Positions 41,738 through 49,785 of a DNA stretch of 57,631 nt are shown in pieces. The DNA comes from Rhizobium bangladeshense (lineage in GTDB: Bacteria; Pseudomonadota; Alphaproteobacteria; Rhizobiales; Rhizobiaceae). The notes under the pieces are model-generated. The model saw nothing but the letters and a program-made list of their open reading frames with translations, made no database searches and was not told the DNA's origin. The DNA is taken from assembly GCF_001662075.1 (NCBI RefSeq), contig NZ_LYPL01000023.1, positions 1 to 57,631 on the forward strand, in the 5' to 3' direction. Positions within the stretch are counted from its first letter, which is position 1. Each line of letters begins with the position of its first letter. The translations under genes and the position numbers were made by a program.

Positions 41738-42904
41738 TTAGATCCGCATGCCGGGAACGGCCAGCGGATTGTCCGACAGCGCCACACGATCCGGCCTATC
41801 GATGCGCGGCTTGCCAAGGAAAGCGTCGAACAGATCCTTGACGAAGGCTTCCGGCAGATCCCGGGTGATCAGCACCATGCGCGTGCGCCGATCATTGGGA
41901 TCCGGCCAGGCGGCAAGCCGCACCGGCGGATGGAAAATGCTCTGCACACCATGCAGCACCAGCGGCCGCTCCGGCCGGTCGGAGACGGAAACGATCGCCT
42001 TCATTCGCAGCAGCTTCTCGCCATGGGCCGAGCGCAGCAGATCGATGAACATGTCGAGCGCCATCGGATCGATCGGCTTCTTCTCGATGATGGAGAAAGA
42101 GCGGATCGAGGCATCATGACGGTTGACGTCGTGCGGATCCTGATGAGCCTCACCGCCATCATGATGGTGATGACCATGACCGTGACCGTGATCATGATGG
42201 TGATCGTGGTCATGGTTGTGACGCGCCGCGTGTGCATCCTCGTCCTGCAGCCAGCGCCCGACATCGGCGATCTTCGTCGCCGAATCATAGAGGCCGTTGA
42301 CCAGCACGGCGGCGCTGCCGGCCTCTGCGCTGTCGGCATCCATCACCGCCGCGCGCGGATTGAGCGCCCGCAGTCGCCTTTCCAGCCCGTCCGTTGCCTC
42401 GGCCATCGTCTTTTTCGAGACGATCAGCCGGTCGGCGACGGCCGCCTGTTTGCGCGCTTCCTCGTGATTGTCGAGCGTCTGCTGCCCGTTGACCGCATCG
42501 ACGACGGTCACGACGCCGTCGAGCTCGAAATTCGTGGCAATGACGGGATTGCCCATGATCGCCTGCATGACCGGCGCCGGATCGGCAAGGCCCGTCGTTT
42601 CGATGACGACGCGCTTCACCGGCTTGACGCGGCCGGTCTGCACGGCATCCATAAGGTTGGCCAGCGTATCGACAAGCTCGCCGCGCACGGTGCAGCACAG
42701 GCAGCCGTCTGACAGCTCGATGATCGAATCGCCGGAGCTTTCGACCAGCAAATGATCGATGCCGACATCGCCGAACTCGTTGATGATGACGGCCGCGTCC
42801 TTCATCTCGGGGTCTTTGAGGATGCGGTTGAGCAGCGTCGATTTGCCGGCGCCGAGAAAGCCGGTCAGGATGGTGACCGGAATCCTGTCGTTGAGCGCGC
42901 TCAT
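41738..42904 (-). CDS. CobW/G3E family GTPase with His-rich region
   Basis: A 388-residue metallochaperone-type GTPase. Walker A GFLGAGKSTLLN (15-26), the metal-binding GCLCC motif (67-71), a guanine-specificity SKK motif (163-165) and a C-terminal CobW_C domain are present. Between the domains lies a histidine/aspartate-rich stretch at about 225-263 (HDHDHHHDHGHGHGHHHH) that can bind several zinc, cobalt or nickel ions. It could be a zinc chaperone (ZNG1/YjiA type) or serve cobalamin synthesis; it is not adjacent to the cob genes here. No Zur box was recognised upstream. Confidence 0.92.
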   Translation of the reverse strand: MSALNDRIPVTILTGFLGAGKSTLLNRILKDPEMKDAAVIINEFGDVGIDHLLVESSGDSIIELSDGCLCCTVRGELVDTLANLMDAVQTGRVKPVKRVVIETTGLADPAPVMQAIMGNPVIATNFELDGVVTVVDAVNGQQTLDNHEEARKQAAVADRLIVSKKTMAEATDGLERRLRALNPRAAVMDADSAEAGSAAVLVNGLYDSATKIADVGRWLQDEDAHAARHNHDHDHHHDHGHGHGHHHHDGGEAHQDPHDVNRHDASIRSFSIIEKKPIDPMALDMFIDLLRSAHGEKLLRMKAIVSVSDRPERPLVLHGVQSIFHPPVRLAAWPDPNDRRTRMVLITRDLPEAFVKDLFDAFLGKPRIDRPDRVALSDNPLAVPGMRI

Positions 42905-42928
42905 GTCGTTTGACCTTAAATGCTTATC

Positions 42929-44062
42929 TTAGAAAGACGTCGGGCGCGGCATCGGCACCGGCACATTGGCGATGCCTCCGGCCGTATCGCCAGTCGCAAC
43001 TTTTTCCGGCTGCTGCGCCGGCTGCGGATCCTGCCCCGGAATGAGGCCGGCGAAGACGAATTGCGGATCGTGGTCCATTTCCAGAATATAGGGCGAGCTT
43101 ACCTTCATGCGGCCGACCTCGTCGCGCGTTTCGCTGCGTATCTTGGCGCCCTTGGCGCTGCAGATATCGGCGGTAATGTCGGTCACCTGGTCCCGTCCCT
43201 GCCCGTAAGGCTTCAGCGAACCGAGCGTGTCATTGCCGGGAAATTGGGTGGTGAAGCCCTTCTGCAAGAGGTTCGCCGTCGCATCGGCGCGCGCCGCCAG
43301 GCTGTCGGTGCCGAGCACGACGGAGACGAGGGTGCGGCCGTTGCGGGTCGCCGAACCGATCTGGTTGAAGCCCGAGGCACAGATGAAGCCGGTCTTCATG
43401 CCGTCGGCGCCGGCGAAGCGGCCGATCAGCATGTTGAGGCTCGGCACGTTCTGCTGGCCAGTGGTAAAACCTTCCAGCGCGAAATAGCCGGCATACTGCG
43501 GAAAGTCGCGGCGCAGCGCTACGGTCAGCACTGCGAGATCGCGCGCCGTTGTATATTGTCCCTTGCCCGGCAGGCCGTTCGGGTTGACGAAATGCGAATC
43601 CGTCATGCCGAGCTTCAGCGCCTCGCCGTTCATTCGCGTCACAAAGCCTTCCTGCGTACCGCCGACGGCTTCGGCAACCGCAACCGAGACGTCGTTCGCC
43701 GATTTCACCAGCAGGATCTTCAGCGCGCTGTCGAGCGTCAGCTTCTGGCCGGGCTTGAAATACATCTTGGCGGCCGGCTGCGCAGCGGCGCGCTTGCTCA
43801 TGACAATGGGCGTATCAAGGCTGATCTGGCCGGCGCGGATCGCATCGAACACGGTATAGACCGTCATGAGCTTGGTGAGCGAGGCGGGATACCACTTGCG
43901 GAAGGCTTCCTCGTGCTCGAGCACGCGGCCGGTCTGGACGTCGACGAGAATATGCGGATTGGCCTGAGCGAGCGAAATGGAGGCGAGAAAGGCGGCAGTC
44001 GCAGCGGCGGTGAAACGCAACGGCCGCATGGCGGCAAACAAACGGAAGTGGCTCGTCGACAC
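42929..44062 (-). CDS. D-alanyl-D-alanine carboxypeptidase (DacA/PBP5 class)
   Basis: A serine peptidase that trims the terminal D-Ala of peptidoglycan stem peptides in the periplasm. It has 377 residues: a signal peptide (cleavage near LAQAN, residue 35), catalytic SLTK at 61-64, SAN at 121-123 and KTG at 223-225, then a C-terminal beta domain (about 265-340). The tail is proline-rich and lacks an obvious amphipathic membrane anchor. The start is GTG 44062, supported by AAGGA at 7-base spacing; the ATG at 44029 lacks a ribosome site. It ends 24 bases before cobW on the same strand. Confidence 0.92.
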   Translation of the reverse strand: MSTSHFRLFAAMRPLRFTAAATAAFLASISLAQANPHILVDVQTGRVLEHEEAFRKWYPASLTKLMTVYTVFDAIRAGQISLDTPIVMSKRAAAQPAAKMYFKPGQKLTLDSALKILLVKSANDVSVAVAEAVGGTQEGFVTRMNGEALKLGMTDSHFVNPNGLPGKGQYTTARDLAVLTVALRRDFPQYAGYFALEGFTTGQQNVPSLNMLIGRFAGADGMKTGFICASGFNQIGSATRNGRTLVSVVLGTDSLAARADATANLLQKGFTTQFPGNDTLGSLKPYGQGRDQVTDITADICSAKGAKIRSETRDEVGRMKVSSPYILEMDHDPQFVFAGLIPGQDPQPAQQPEKVATGDTAGGIANVPVPMPRPTSF

Positions 44063-44220
44063 GGTTCGTCCTTCAGATGTCCGGAAAATCTCGCAACCTT
44101 CCTCTATCTAGCCTATATGGCTATGACATGGCAAAGGTCATTGACGAAGTAATTTCCAAAAGCCTCACACCCTTGTGATGCGATCAAAGATTGTCGGGAT
44201 TTCATAACAGGAACGCCAAC

Positions 44221-45384
44221 ATGCCGATTTTGAACAGAGCCGCCGAATTGCAGGATGAAGTCGCCGAATGGCGCCGCCACATTCATGCCCGCCCCGAGCT
44301 CCTCTTCGCGGTGGAAAACACGGCCGCTTTCGTCACCGAAAAGCTGAAGGAATTCGGTGTCGACGAGATCGTCACCGGCATTGGCCGCACCGGGGTCGTC
44401 GGGCTGATCAAAGGCAAGGGCGAAAGCCGCCGCACCATCGGCCTGCGCGCTGACATGGACGCCCTGCCGCTGACCGAGATATCGGGCAAGCCCTGGGCCT
44501 CGAAGACGCCGGGCAAGATGCATGCATGCGGCCATGACGGCCATACGGCCATGCTGCTCGGCGCTGCGAAATATTTGGCCGAGACCCGCAATTTCAACGG
44601 CAATGTCGCCGTCATCTTCCAGCCCGCCGAAGAAGGCGGCGGCGGCGGCAACCTGATGGTCAAGGACGGCATGATGGAGCGCTTCGGGATCGAAGAGGTC
44701 TATGGCATGCACAATCTGCCCGGCCTGCCCGTCGGCCAGTTCGCCATCCGCAAAGGCGCGATCATGGCGGCGACCGACGAATTCACCGTCACCATCAAGG
44801 GCCGCGGCGGCCACGCCGCCCAACCGCACCGGACAATCGACCCGATCGCCATCGGCGCCCAGATCGTCGCCAACCTGCAGATGATCGCCTCGCGCACCGC
44901 CGATCCGATCAGTTCGGTCGTCGTCTCGGTGACCAAGTTCAACGCCGGCTTCGCCCATAACGTCATCCCGAACGATGCGACCTTCGCAGGCACGGTCCGT
45001 ACGCTTGACGACGAGATGCGCACGCTCGCCGAAACGCGCTTCCGGCAGATCGTCGAGGGCGTGGTTGCTGCCCACGGCGCCGAAGCCGAGATCAGCTTCC
45101 ACCGCAACTACCCCGTCACCGTCAATCATCCTGATGAGACCGCGCACGCGGTCGCCATCGCCGGCGCCATTGCCGGCGAGGCAAACGTCGATGCCGAAAT
45201 CGATCCGATGATGGGCGGCGAGGACTTCTCCTACATGCTGAACGCCCGCCCCGGCGCCTTCATCTTCATCGGCAACGGCGACAGCGCCGGCCTGCACAAC
45301 CCGGCCTACGACTTCAACGACGAAGCCATCGCCCACGGCATCTCCTATTGGGTCCGCCTTGCCGAACAGCGCCTCGGTGTTTGA
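44221..45384 (+). CDS. M20D amidohydrolase (hippurate hydrolase-like)
   Basis: A 387-residue zinc amidohydrolase of the M20D group that removes N-acyl groups from amino acids or hydrolyses hippurate/IAA conjugates; cytoplasmic. HIHARPELLF near the start, the metal site MHACGHDGHTAMLLGAA, the catalytic glutamates in QPAEEGGGGG and the dimerisation domain GRGGHAAQPH are all present, with the last metal ligand in MGGEDFSYML. ATG 44221; CAGGAA upstream. It is divergent from the D-Ala carboxypeptidase gene and is followed by a terminator and the tRNA. The physiological substrate is unknown. Confidence 0.9.
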   Translation: MPILNRAAELQDEVAEWRRHIHARPELLFAVENTAAFVTEKLKEFGVDEIVTGIGRTGVVGLIKGKGESRRTIGLRADMDALPLTEISGKPWASKTPGKMHACGHDGHTAMLLGAAKYLAETRNFNGNVAVIFQPAEEGGGGGNLMVKDGMMERFGIEEVYGMHNLPGLPVGQFAIRKGAIMAATDEFTVTIKGRGGHAAQPHRTIDPIAIGAQIVANLQMIASRTADPISSVVVSVTKFNAGFAHNVIPNDATFAGTVRTLDDEMRTLAETRFRQIVEGVVAAHGAEAEISFHRNYPVTVNHPDETAHAVAIAGAIAGEANVDAEIDPMMGGEDFSYMLNARPGAFIFIGNGDSAGLHNPAYDFNDEAIAHGISYWVRLAEQRLGV

Positions 45385-45392
45385 CAAGAATT

Positions 45393-45417
45393 AAGGCTTG
45401 GCTTCGCGCCAAGCCTT
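45393..45417 (+). terminator. Intrinsic terminator of the M20 gene
   Basis: AAGGCTTGGC (45393-45402) pairs perfectly with GCCAAGCCTT (45408-45417) around TTCGC, and the right arm runs into TTG (four Ts in all). It separates the amidohydrolase gene from the tRNA gene. Confidence 0.8.
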
Positions 45418-45438
45418 TTGTATGCATGGCATGCAAGT

Positions 45439-45515
45439 GGTCCCGTAGCTCAGCAGGATAGAGCACCAGATTCCTAATCTGGGGGTCGCGCGTTCGAATC
45501 GCGCCGGGATCACCA
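45439..45515 (+). tRNA. tRNA-Arg (anticodon CCT)
   Basis: A 77-base cloverleaf with encoded CCA. The acceptor stem GGTCCCG pairs with CGGGATC (one G-T pair), the D arm is GCTC...GAGC, the anticodon stem CCAGA/TCTGG encloses the loop TTCCTAA giving anticodon CCT (reads AGG), and the T arm contains GTTCGAATC. A weak promoter-like pair TTGGCT (45398-45403), a 17-base spacer and TATGCA (45421-45426) lies upstream, overlapping the terminator of the preceding gene. Confidence 0.95.
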
Positions 45516-45547
45516 GTCTTAAAGCGATGAGCAGATCGCGTATTCCT

Positions 45548-45793
45548 TCACACCTTGATCGGAATTCCGGCCTCGATTGCAGCCTCGATGAAAGCCTGTC
45601 GCGCCTCCTCCCGGCTTCGCTTTCCGGAGATCACGTCGGCGCATACGGCACAAGCCCGATCCAGGGCGGGGCCCTCGTCTGTCGGCCAGTCTTCAATCAA
45701 CGCCCATGTCGCAGCCTGCGTGGTCTGTATCACCACCCATTGATCCGGTCCTTCAAGGGCGATCGTCACCGGCTTTTTCCAGATGGTCTGCAT
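45548..45793 (-). CDS. DUF982 protein
   Basis: An 81-residue protein of the rhizobial DUF982 family: WKKPVTIALEGPDQWVVIQTTQAATWALIEDWPT, then RACAVCADVISGKRSREEARQAFIEAAIEAG. The pattern of an N-terminal strand pair followed by a W-P motif and a C-terminal helix with E-AR-AF is typical. These genes are multicopy in rhizobia and of unknown function. ATG 45793 has AAGG upstream; the frame is open to 45880 without a better start. Confidence 0.8.
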   Translation of the reverse strand: MQTIWKKPVTIALEGPDQWVVIQTTQAATWALIEDWPTDEGPALDRACAVCADVISGKRSREEARQAFIEAAIEAGIPIKV

Positions 45794-45886
45794 TCTCTTT
45801 GGCCTTCCTTGCGTGCTGCGCCAGCAATTAGAATGATCGATCGCGCCTTGTAAATCCGGCTCGACCGCATTGGCTCCCATATCGAT

Positions 45887-46405
45887 TCATCGCACCTGGG
45901 GAGAGGTTCGCCGGCCGCGCACAACCCGCCGCACGCCAAATCCCAGCAGCGCCGCAATCACCCAAGCGCTGATAAAACCAATCGCAGCCCAGACGAGGCC
46001 TGCGAAGCTGAGCGGCACGCCGGGCACGAAATCCCGCAAGGTATTGGCGAAAACGACATCATCCGGTTCCCCGATGAGCACGAACGGCTTGGCGACGGGG
46101 GCGGCGGTGCCGAGTTTCAGCTGCTGCGACAGCAGCGTTTCGTAGCGGGCGATCGTGCTTTGCATGGAGGCGCCGCGGTCGCGCAGGAAATCATCGGAAG
46201 ATTGCGCGTAGGTGTTCAGCGCCTGCTGGCGATCGAGGTCGTGCTCGGCCGCCTGCCTGTTGAAATCCTCGACGATGACGCGCAATTCGTCGATCGCTCC
46301 GCCGATTCGCTGGCGATATTGCTGGGCAAATTCCGGCGCCTGCGAAAACACCGTGCCACCGGCAAGCCCGGCGACGATGGCGATGATCCTTGCAATCGGT
46401 CCCAT
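45887..46405 (-). CDS. DUF2937 membrane protein
   Basis: A 172-residue protein with a hydrophobic N-terminal segment (residues 4-22), a helical extracytoplasmic middle (FAQQYRQRIGGAIDELRVIVEDFNRQAAEHDLDRQQAL), then a C-terminal helix near 134-156 (FAGLVWAAIGFISAWVIAALLG) and a basic tail. This matches the DUF2937 plan of two helices around a periplasmic coil. Function unknown. Confidence 0.78.
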   Translation of the reverse strand: MGPIARIIAIVAGLAGGTVFSQAPEFAQQYRQRIGGAIDELRVIVEDFNRQAAEHDLDRQQALNTYAQSSDDFLRDRGASMQSTIARYETLLSQQLKLGTAAPVAKPFVLIGEPDDVVFANTLRDFVPGVPLSFAGLVWAAIGFISAWVIAALLGFGVRRVVRGRRTSPQVR

Positions 46406-46572
46406 GATCGATGCCTCCGGCTGTTCCCTGCGCTAACGATCCGCGGCCGTAAAGGTTTCTGCCTTCGACACAATCGGTAACGCTATGTGATTGAACCGGC
46501 GACACTTCCGGCGAGTTGACACCATGACAACCAAGTTGCTTCCCGTGAGCAACTGAGAAAGAGAGGCTCGTC

Positions 46573-46836
46573 ATGAAACAGTTCGTCCTCGCCTGCACGC
46601 TCGCCGCTGCGTCCGTTTTGTCAGCCATGCCGTCCCAGGCGGCAAGTGTGACCATCACCACGGATGACGCGCGCCCCTATTACCGTGATTCGGAACGCCC
46701 CTATTACCGCCACCACAGTCCCTATTATCGCCACGACATGCGGCGACGCTACGTTTCCCGCGATTGCTTCACCAAGACGGAAAAGATCCGCCGCCACGGC
46801 CATACGGTCATCAAGGAAACCCGAATCTGCCGCTAA
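46573..46836 (+). CDS. Small secreted protein with repeated YYR motifs
   Basis: An 87-residue protein with a clear signal peptide (FVLACTLAAASVLSAMPSQAAS, cleavage near residue 24). The mature part has three short tandem motifs, RPYYRDSE, RPYYRHH and SPYYRHD, then a basic segment and a C-terminal domain with two cysteines (SRDCFTKTEKIRRHGHTVIKETRICR) that could form a disulfide. Periplasmic or outer-surface; no function known. It is followed immediately by a strong terminator, so it is a single-gene unit. GAGAGG lies upstream of ATG 46573. Confidence 0.8.
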   Translation: MKQFVLACTLAAASVLSAMPSQAASVTITTDDARPYYRDSERPYYRHHSPYYRHDMRRRYVSRDCFTKTEKIRRHGHTVIKETRICR

Positions 46837-46839
46837 GGC

Positions 46840-46870
46840 AAACCCCGGCCGATCCTTTCGGCCGGGGTTT
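46840..46870 (+). terminator. Strong intrinsic terminator
   Basis: A perfect 13-bp stem, AAACCCCGGCCGA (46840-46852) with TCGGCCGGGGTTT (46858-46870), loop TCCTT, followed by TC. A textbook rho-independent terminator for the small secreted protein gene. Confidence 0.9.
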
Positions 46871-46940
46871 TCATCTGGTATCCTTCGGCAAGGAACTTCG
46901 CAAATCCCGCCGCGTTTAGGGCGAAATGGGAGTATTCGCC

Positions 46941-47093
46941 ATGCTTATCAAGATGACTGTTCTGGCAATCGCCTATGTCGCGGTCAGCGCTCTGCTTCTC
47001 ACCATCGCCTACCAGTTGCAGGGACCGGTGGCCACGGCGAAGACCGATCGGCCGGCCGGCTCGTCTTTTCTGATCGAGCGCTTCGCCGGTTGA
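46941..47093 (+). CDS. Small membrane protein (50 aa)
   Basis: ATG 46941 with GGGAG 9 bases upstream; an in-frame ATG at 46926 would add five residues. The product is a hydrophobic helix (residues 4-25, KMTVLAIAYVAVSALLLTIAY) followed by a polar tail (TAKTDRPAGSSFLIERFAG). It starts 71 bases after a strong terminator, so it has its own promoter or is silent. No family recognised; coding is plausible but unproven. Confidence 0.55.
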   Translation: MLIKMTVLAIAYVAVSALLLTIAYQLQGPVATAKTDRPAGSSFLIERFAG

Positions 47094-47212
47094 TCAGCTG
47101 AACGCCGGCCCGAGCATGGCCGACCGAGAAGCCCGCGCGGCTCGCCATCGAGCCACGGCAGCATGGCCTATCGATCTGCGCTCCTTCCACTGCGGTGGAG
47201 CGCCCCTCACCA

Positions 47213-47503
47213 TCAATGCGTGCCGTCCAGGGAGAACCCGCCAAGGAGGATCCTGTTCTGAACGTTATGCACGCCTTCGACGGCCATGGCGACCGCGGTC
47301 GCCCGTTCGATCTCCCCGACTGTGCCGACCGTGCCGCTGAGCACGATCTGGTCTTTTTCCATCGTCACCTCGACATCGGACGCATCGATGCCGCCGGCAA
47401 TCGCCAGCGCATTGGCGACGGCCGCCTCGACCGACGCACGATTGGCGATTTCCGCTTCCATTTCAGGCTCCAGCCCGTGAAATGTCTGCTCCTTGAAAAC
47501 CAT
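47213..47503 (-). CDS. BON domain protein
   Basis: A 96-residue protein that is little more than one BON domain (about 22-85: ANRASVEAAVANALAIAGGIDASDVEVTMEKDQIVLSGTVGTVGEIERATAVAMAVEGVHNVQN), a fold that associates with membranes or phospholipids in osmotically regulated proteins such as OsmY. No signal peptide is visible, which is unusual for periplasmic BON proteins. ATG 47503. It lies 62 bases upstream of no obvious partner; the next gene (47566-48219) is on the same strand upstream of it. Confidence 0.82.
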   Translation of the reverse strand: MVFKEQTFHGLEPEMEAEIANRASVEAAVANALAIAGGIDASDVEVTMEKDQIVLSGTVGTVGEIERATAVAMAVEGVHNVQNRILLGGFSLDGTH

Positions 47504-47565
47504 GACCCGTTCCTCTGTGAAACCTTGAAAGGAAACGCCCGCCGGCTGGTTTTGGTTTCAGCGTG

Positions 47566-48219
47566 TTACCAGTTGAGGCGATAGCGCAGATTGACGCTGC
47601 CGGCCTCGTCCGCCGAAAACGGGTTGTTCATCGACGCATCGAGATTGAGGTTCGGCAGGATCGTCTGGCTGACGGCCACCGAACTGGAGAAGTCGCCGCT
47701 GACATTGCCGAGGCCGGCGCTGGCCGAGAGCGAGGTTCCTGTCCACGGATGGATGAGTTTCAGCGCCTGCGACGCCGTGACCGAGGCCTGTCGGGCATCG
47801 ACCGGGTCGTAACCGACGCTGACGGAACGGCTCGATTGCATGTCGAGCGAGTCCGACAGGATCCAGCTGCGCGAACGGCTGAGCGTCAGCGCGCCGCTGC
47901 CGCGCAGCGTATCGACGCTGACCTTCACACCCCGCTGTGATTGGCCGGCCGGTGTGACGTTGGTTCTCACGATCCTGCCCCAGAGCATCGCCTGTTCGGA
48001 GTCGGGCAGCGGCGCGCCGCCTTTCGTCGCGGCCAGCGCAAAGTCGGCGCCGGCGCTTGTTTCCCATTCCGCCGGCAGACGAAAACCCATTGTCGCCTTG
48101 TAAGACCGGTCCGAAAGCTTGGCGGGCGACCAGATCAGCAGGTCATCTGCCTTTGCCGCCGCGGGGAGCGAAAAAGGCAGCACGGTGAAGAGAATGCGGG
48201 CTATCTTGAATATCGTCAT
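47566..48219 (-). CDS. Hypothetical exported beta-rich protein
   Basis: A 217-residue protein with an N-terminal signal peptide (FKIARILFTVLPFSLPAAAKAD, cleavage near 24). The mature part has alternating polar and hydrophobic residues and ends NPFSADEAGSVNLRYRLNW with a terminal aromatic, as in outer-membrane beta-barrel proteins. Serine-rich strands (SRSRSWILSDSLDMQSSRSVSVGYD) support a small barrel or surface protein. ATG 48219 is fixed by the signal peptide. No family is recognised. Confidence 0.7.
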   Translation of the reverse strand: MTIFKIARILFTVLPFSLPAAAKADDLLIWSPAKLSDRSYKATMGFRLPAEWETSAGADFALAATKGGAPLPDSEQAMLWGRIVRTNVTPAGQSQRGVKVSVDTLRGSGALTLSRSRSWILSDSLDMQSSRSVSVGYDPVDARQASVTASQALKLIHPWTGTSLSASAGLGNVSGDFSSSVAVSQTILPNLNLDASMNNPFSADEAGSVNLRYRLNW

Positions 48220-48591
48220 GTGACCCGATTGTTTGACTAACTGGCTCGCCGAACGGCGCGACGCCGCAGCAAAAGTGCGCACAGAAAACCCGCAAGGGAC
48301 CAGCGCGGCCAAGCCGTCCATCCCAATGTCATCCTCGATTTAATGTGTGGCCGAAACGGCCGACGGCAGCCAAGGTGCCTGTTCAATGGACGCCGCGGCG
48401 CCCTTGGATACCCATGCGACCACGCGCGGCCGCCTGAGAATCACGATTCCCTCAGGAATGTTGCCAGGATCACATCTCGCCGCTGCTCTGTAAACCCCTC
48501 GAGGCCGAAATCTGCTGCACTGCACACTTGCCGCCCCCTCCAAACCCTAGTAGAGCCTGGGCCTACGAGACAAATTTTCGCGAAATTCCAC
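48220..48591. other. Gene-free divergent region upstream of dxr
   Basis: 372 bases between the start of the exported beta-rich protein and dxr. It contains the hairpin CCTGAG (48433-48438) with CTCAGG (48451-48456). The frame open into dxr from 48343 lacks a plausible start and composition. No clear -35/-10 pair was found; the dxr promoter must lie here. Confidence 0.5.
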
Positions 48592-49782
48592 ATGACGACC
48601 GGCAAAACGGCGCCGCGGCGCCTCAGCATCTTCGGTTCGACCGGCTCGATCGGCCGCAACACGCTCAATGTCGTCGAACACCTGGGCGGACGGGACAATT
48701 TCGAAATTTCCGTGCTGACGGGCAACGCTAGTGTCGAATTGCTGGCCCGGCAGGCAAAATCATGGGGCGCGCGACTGGCGGTGACAGCCAGCGACCGGCA
48801 TTACGAATCGCTGAAGAGCGCGCTTTCGGGCAGCGGCATCGCGGTTGCGTCGGGAAAATCAGGCCTTATGGAAGCCGCCGATCGTGAAGCCGACTGGGTG
48901 ATGGCAGCAATCGTCGGCACCGCGGGCCTGGCGCCGACGCTGGCGGCCGCACGGCGCGGCGCCGATATCGCCCTTGCCAACAAGGAATGCCTTGTCTCGG
49001 CCGGCGATCTGTTCATCGCAGCGATCCGGGCGGGCGGCGGCAAGCTGCTTCCCGTCGACAGTGAGCACAACGCCATCTTCCAGGTGCTGGAGGAAAACCA
49101 ACGCCATGCCATCGAGCGCGTCGTGTTGACGGCTTCCGGCGGGCCCTTCCGCACCGCCTCGCTGAAGGAGATGGCCGGTGTGACGGCGGAAACCGCGCGC
49201 GCCCACCCGAACTGGTCGATGGGATTGAAGATCTCGATCGACAGCGCCTCGATGTTCAACAAGGCGCTGGAGATGATCGAAGCGCGGCATCTTTTCAGCC
49301 TGACGCCCGAGCAGATCGAAGTCATCATCCATCCGCAATCGATCATCCATTCGATGGTCGGCTATACTGACGGATCGGTGTTGGCTCAGCTCGGGGCGCC
49401 CGATATGCGCACCGCGATCGGTTATGCGCTGTCCTTTCCGCGCCGGCCGAACCTGCCGATCGAACGGCTGGATTTCGCCAAGCTCGCCCGGCTGGATTTC
49501 GAGGCGCCGGATGAGCTGCGCTTTCCGGCCTTGCGGCTCGCGCGCCTGGCGATGACGCGCGGCGGCGTTCAGGGCGCGGTGTTGAACGGCGCCAAGGAAG
49601 TTGCGCTCGAAGCCTTCATCGAAGGACGGCAGCCGTTCCTCGCCATGGCCGACATCACCGAGAAGGTCATGGACGATCTGGCCCACCTGCCGCCGGCTGC
49701 CGCTATGGACGATGTCTTCGCCGCCGATAGGCAGGCCCGGCAGAGGGCTGCAGACCTCATGAAACTGGAGATCGCCGGCTGA
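48592..49782 (+). CDS. dxr: 1-deoxy-D-xylulose 5-phosphate reductoisomerase
   Basis: Converts DXP to 2-C-methyl-D-erythritol 4-phosphate with NADPH, the committed step of non-mevalonate isoprenoid synthesis. It has 396 residues: NADPH-binding FGSTGSIGRNTL at about 13-24, ANKECLVSAG, the metal- and substrate-binding PVDSEHNAIFQ, TASGGPFR and NWSMGLKISIDSASMFNK. ATG 48592 was chosen because the Rossmann strand follows directly. The stop is only 3 bases from the convergent ABC ATPase stop. Confidence 0.96.
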   Translation: MTTGKTAPRRLSIFGSTGSIGRNTLNVVEHLGGRDNFEISVLTGNASVELLARQAKSWGARLAVTASDRHYESLKSALSGSGIAVASGKSGLMEAADREADWVMAAIVGTAGLAPTLAAARRGADIALANKECLVSAGDLFIAAIRAGGGKLLPVDSEHNAIFQVLEENQRHAIERVVLTASGGPFRTASLKEMAGVTAETARAHPNWSMGLKISIDSASMFNKALEMIEARHLFSLTPEQIEVIIHPQSIIHSMVGYTDGSVLAQLGAPDMRTAIGYALSFPRRPNLPIERLDFAKLARLDFEAPDELRFPALRLARLAMTRGGVQGAVLNGAKEVALEAFIEGRQPFLAMADITEKVMDDLAHLPPAAAMDDVFAADRQARQRAADLMKLEIAG

Positions 49783-49785
49783 AGG

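Noticed and set aside
45439..45515. Integrative element attachment site at the tRNA-Arg
   Set aside because: No second copy of the tRNA 3' end and no integrase gene were found in the window (xerD is the housekeeping recombinase).
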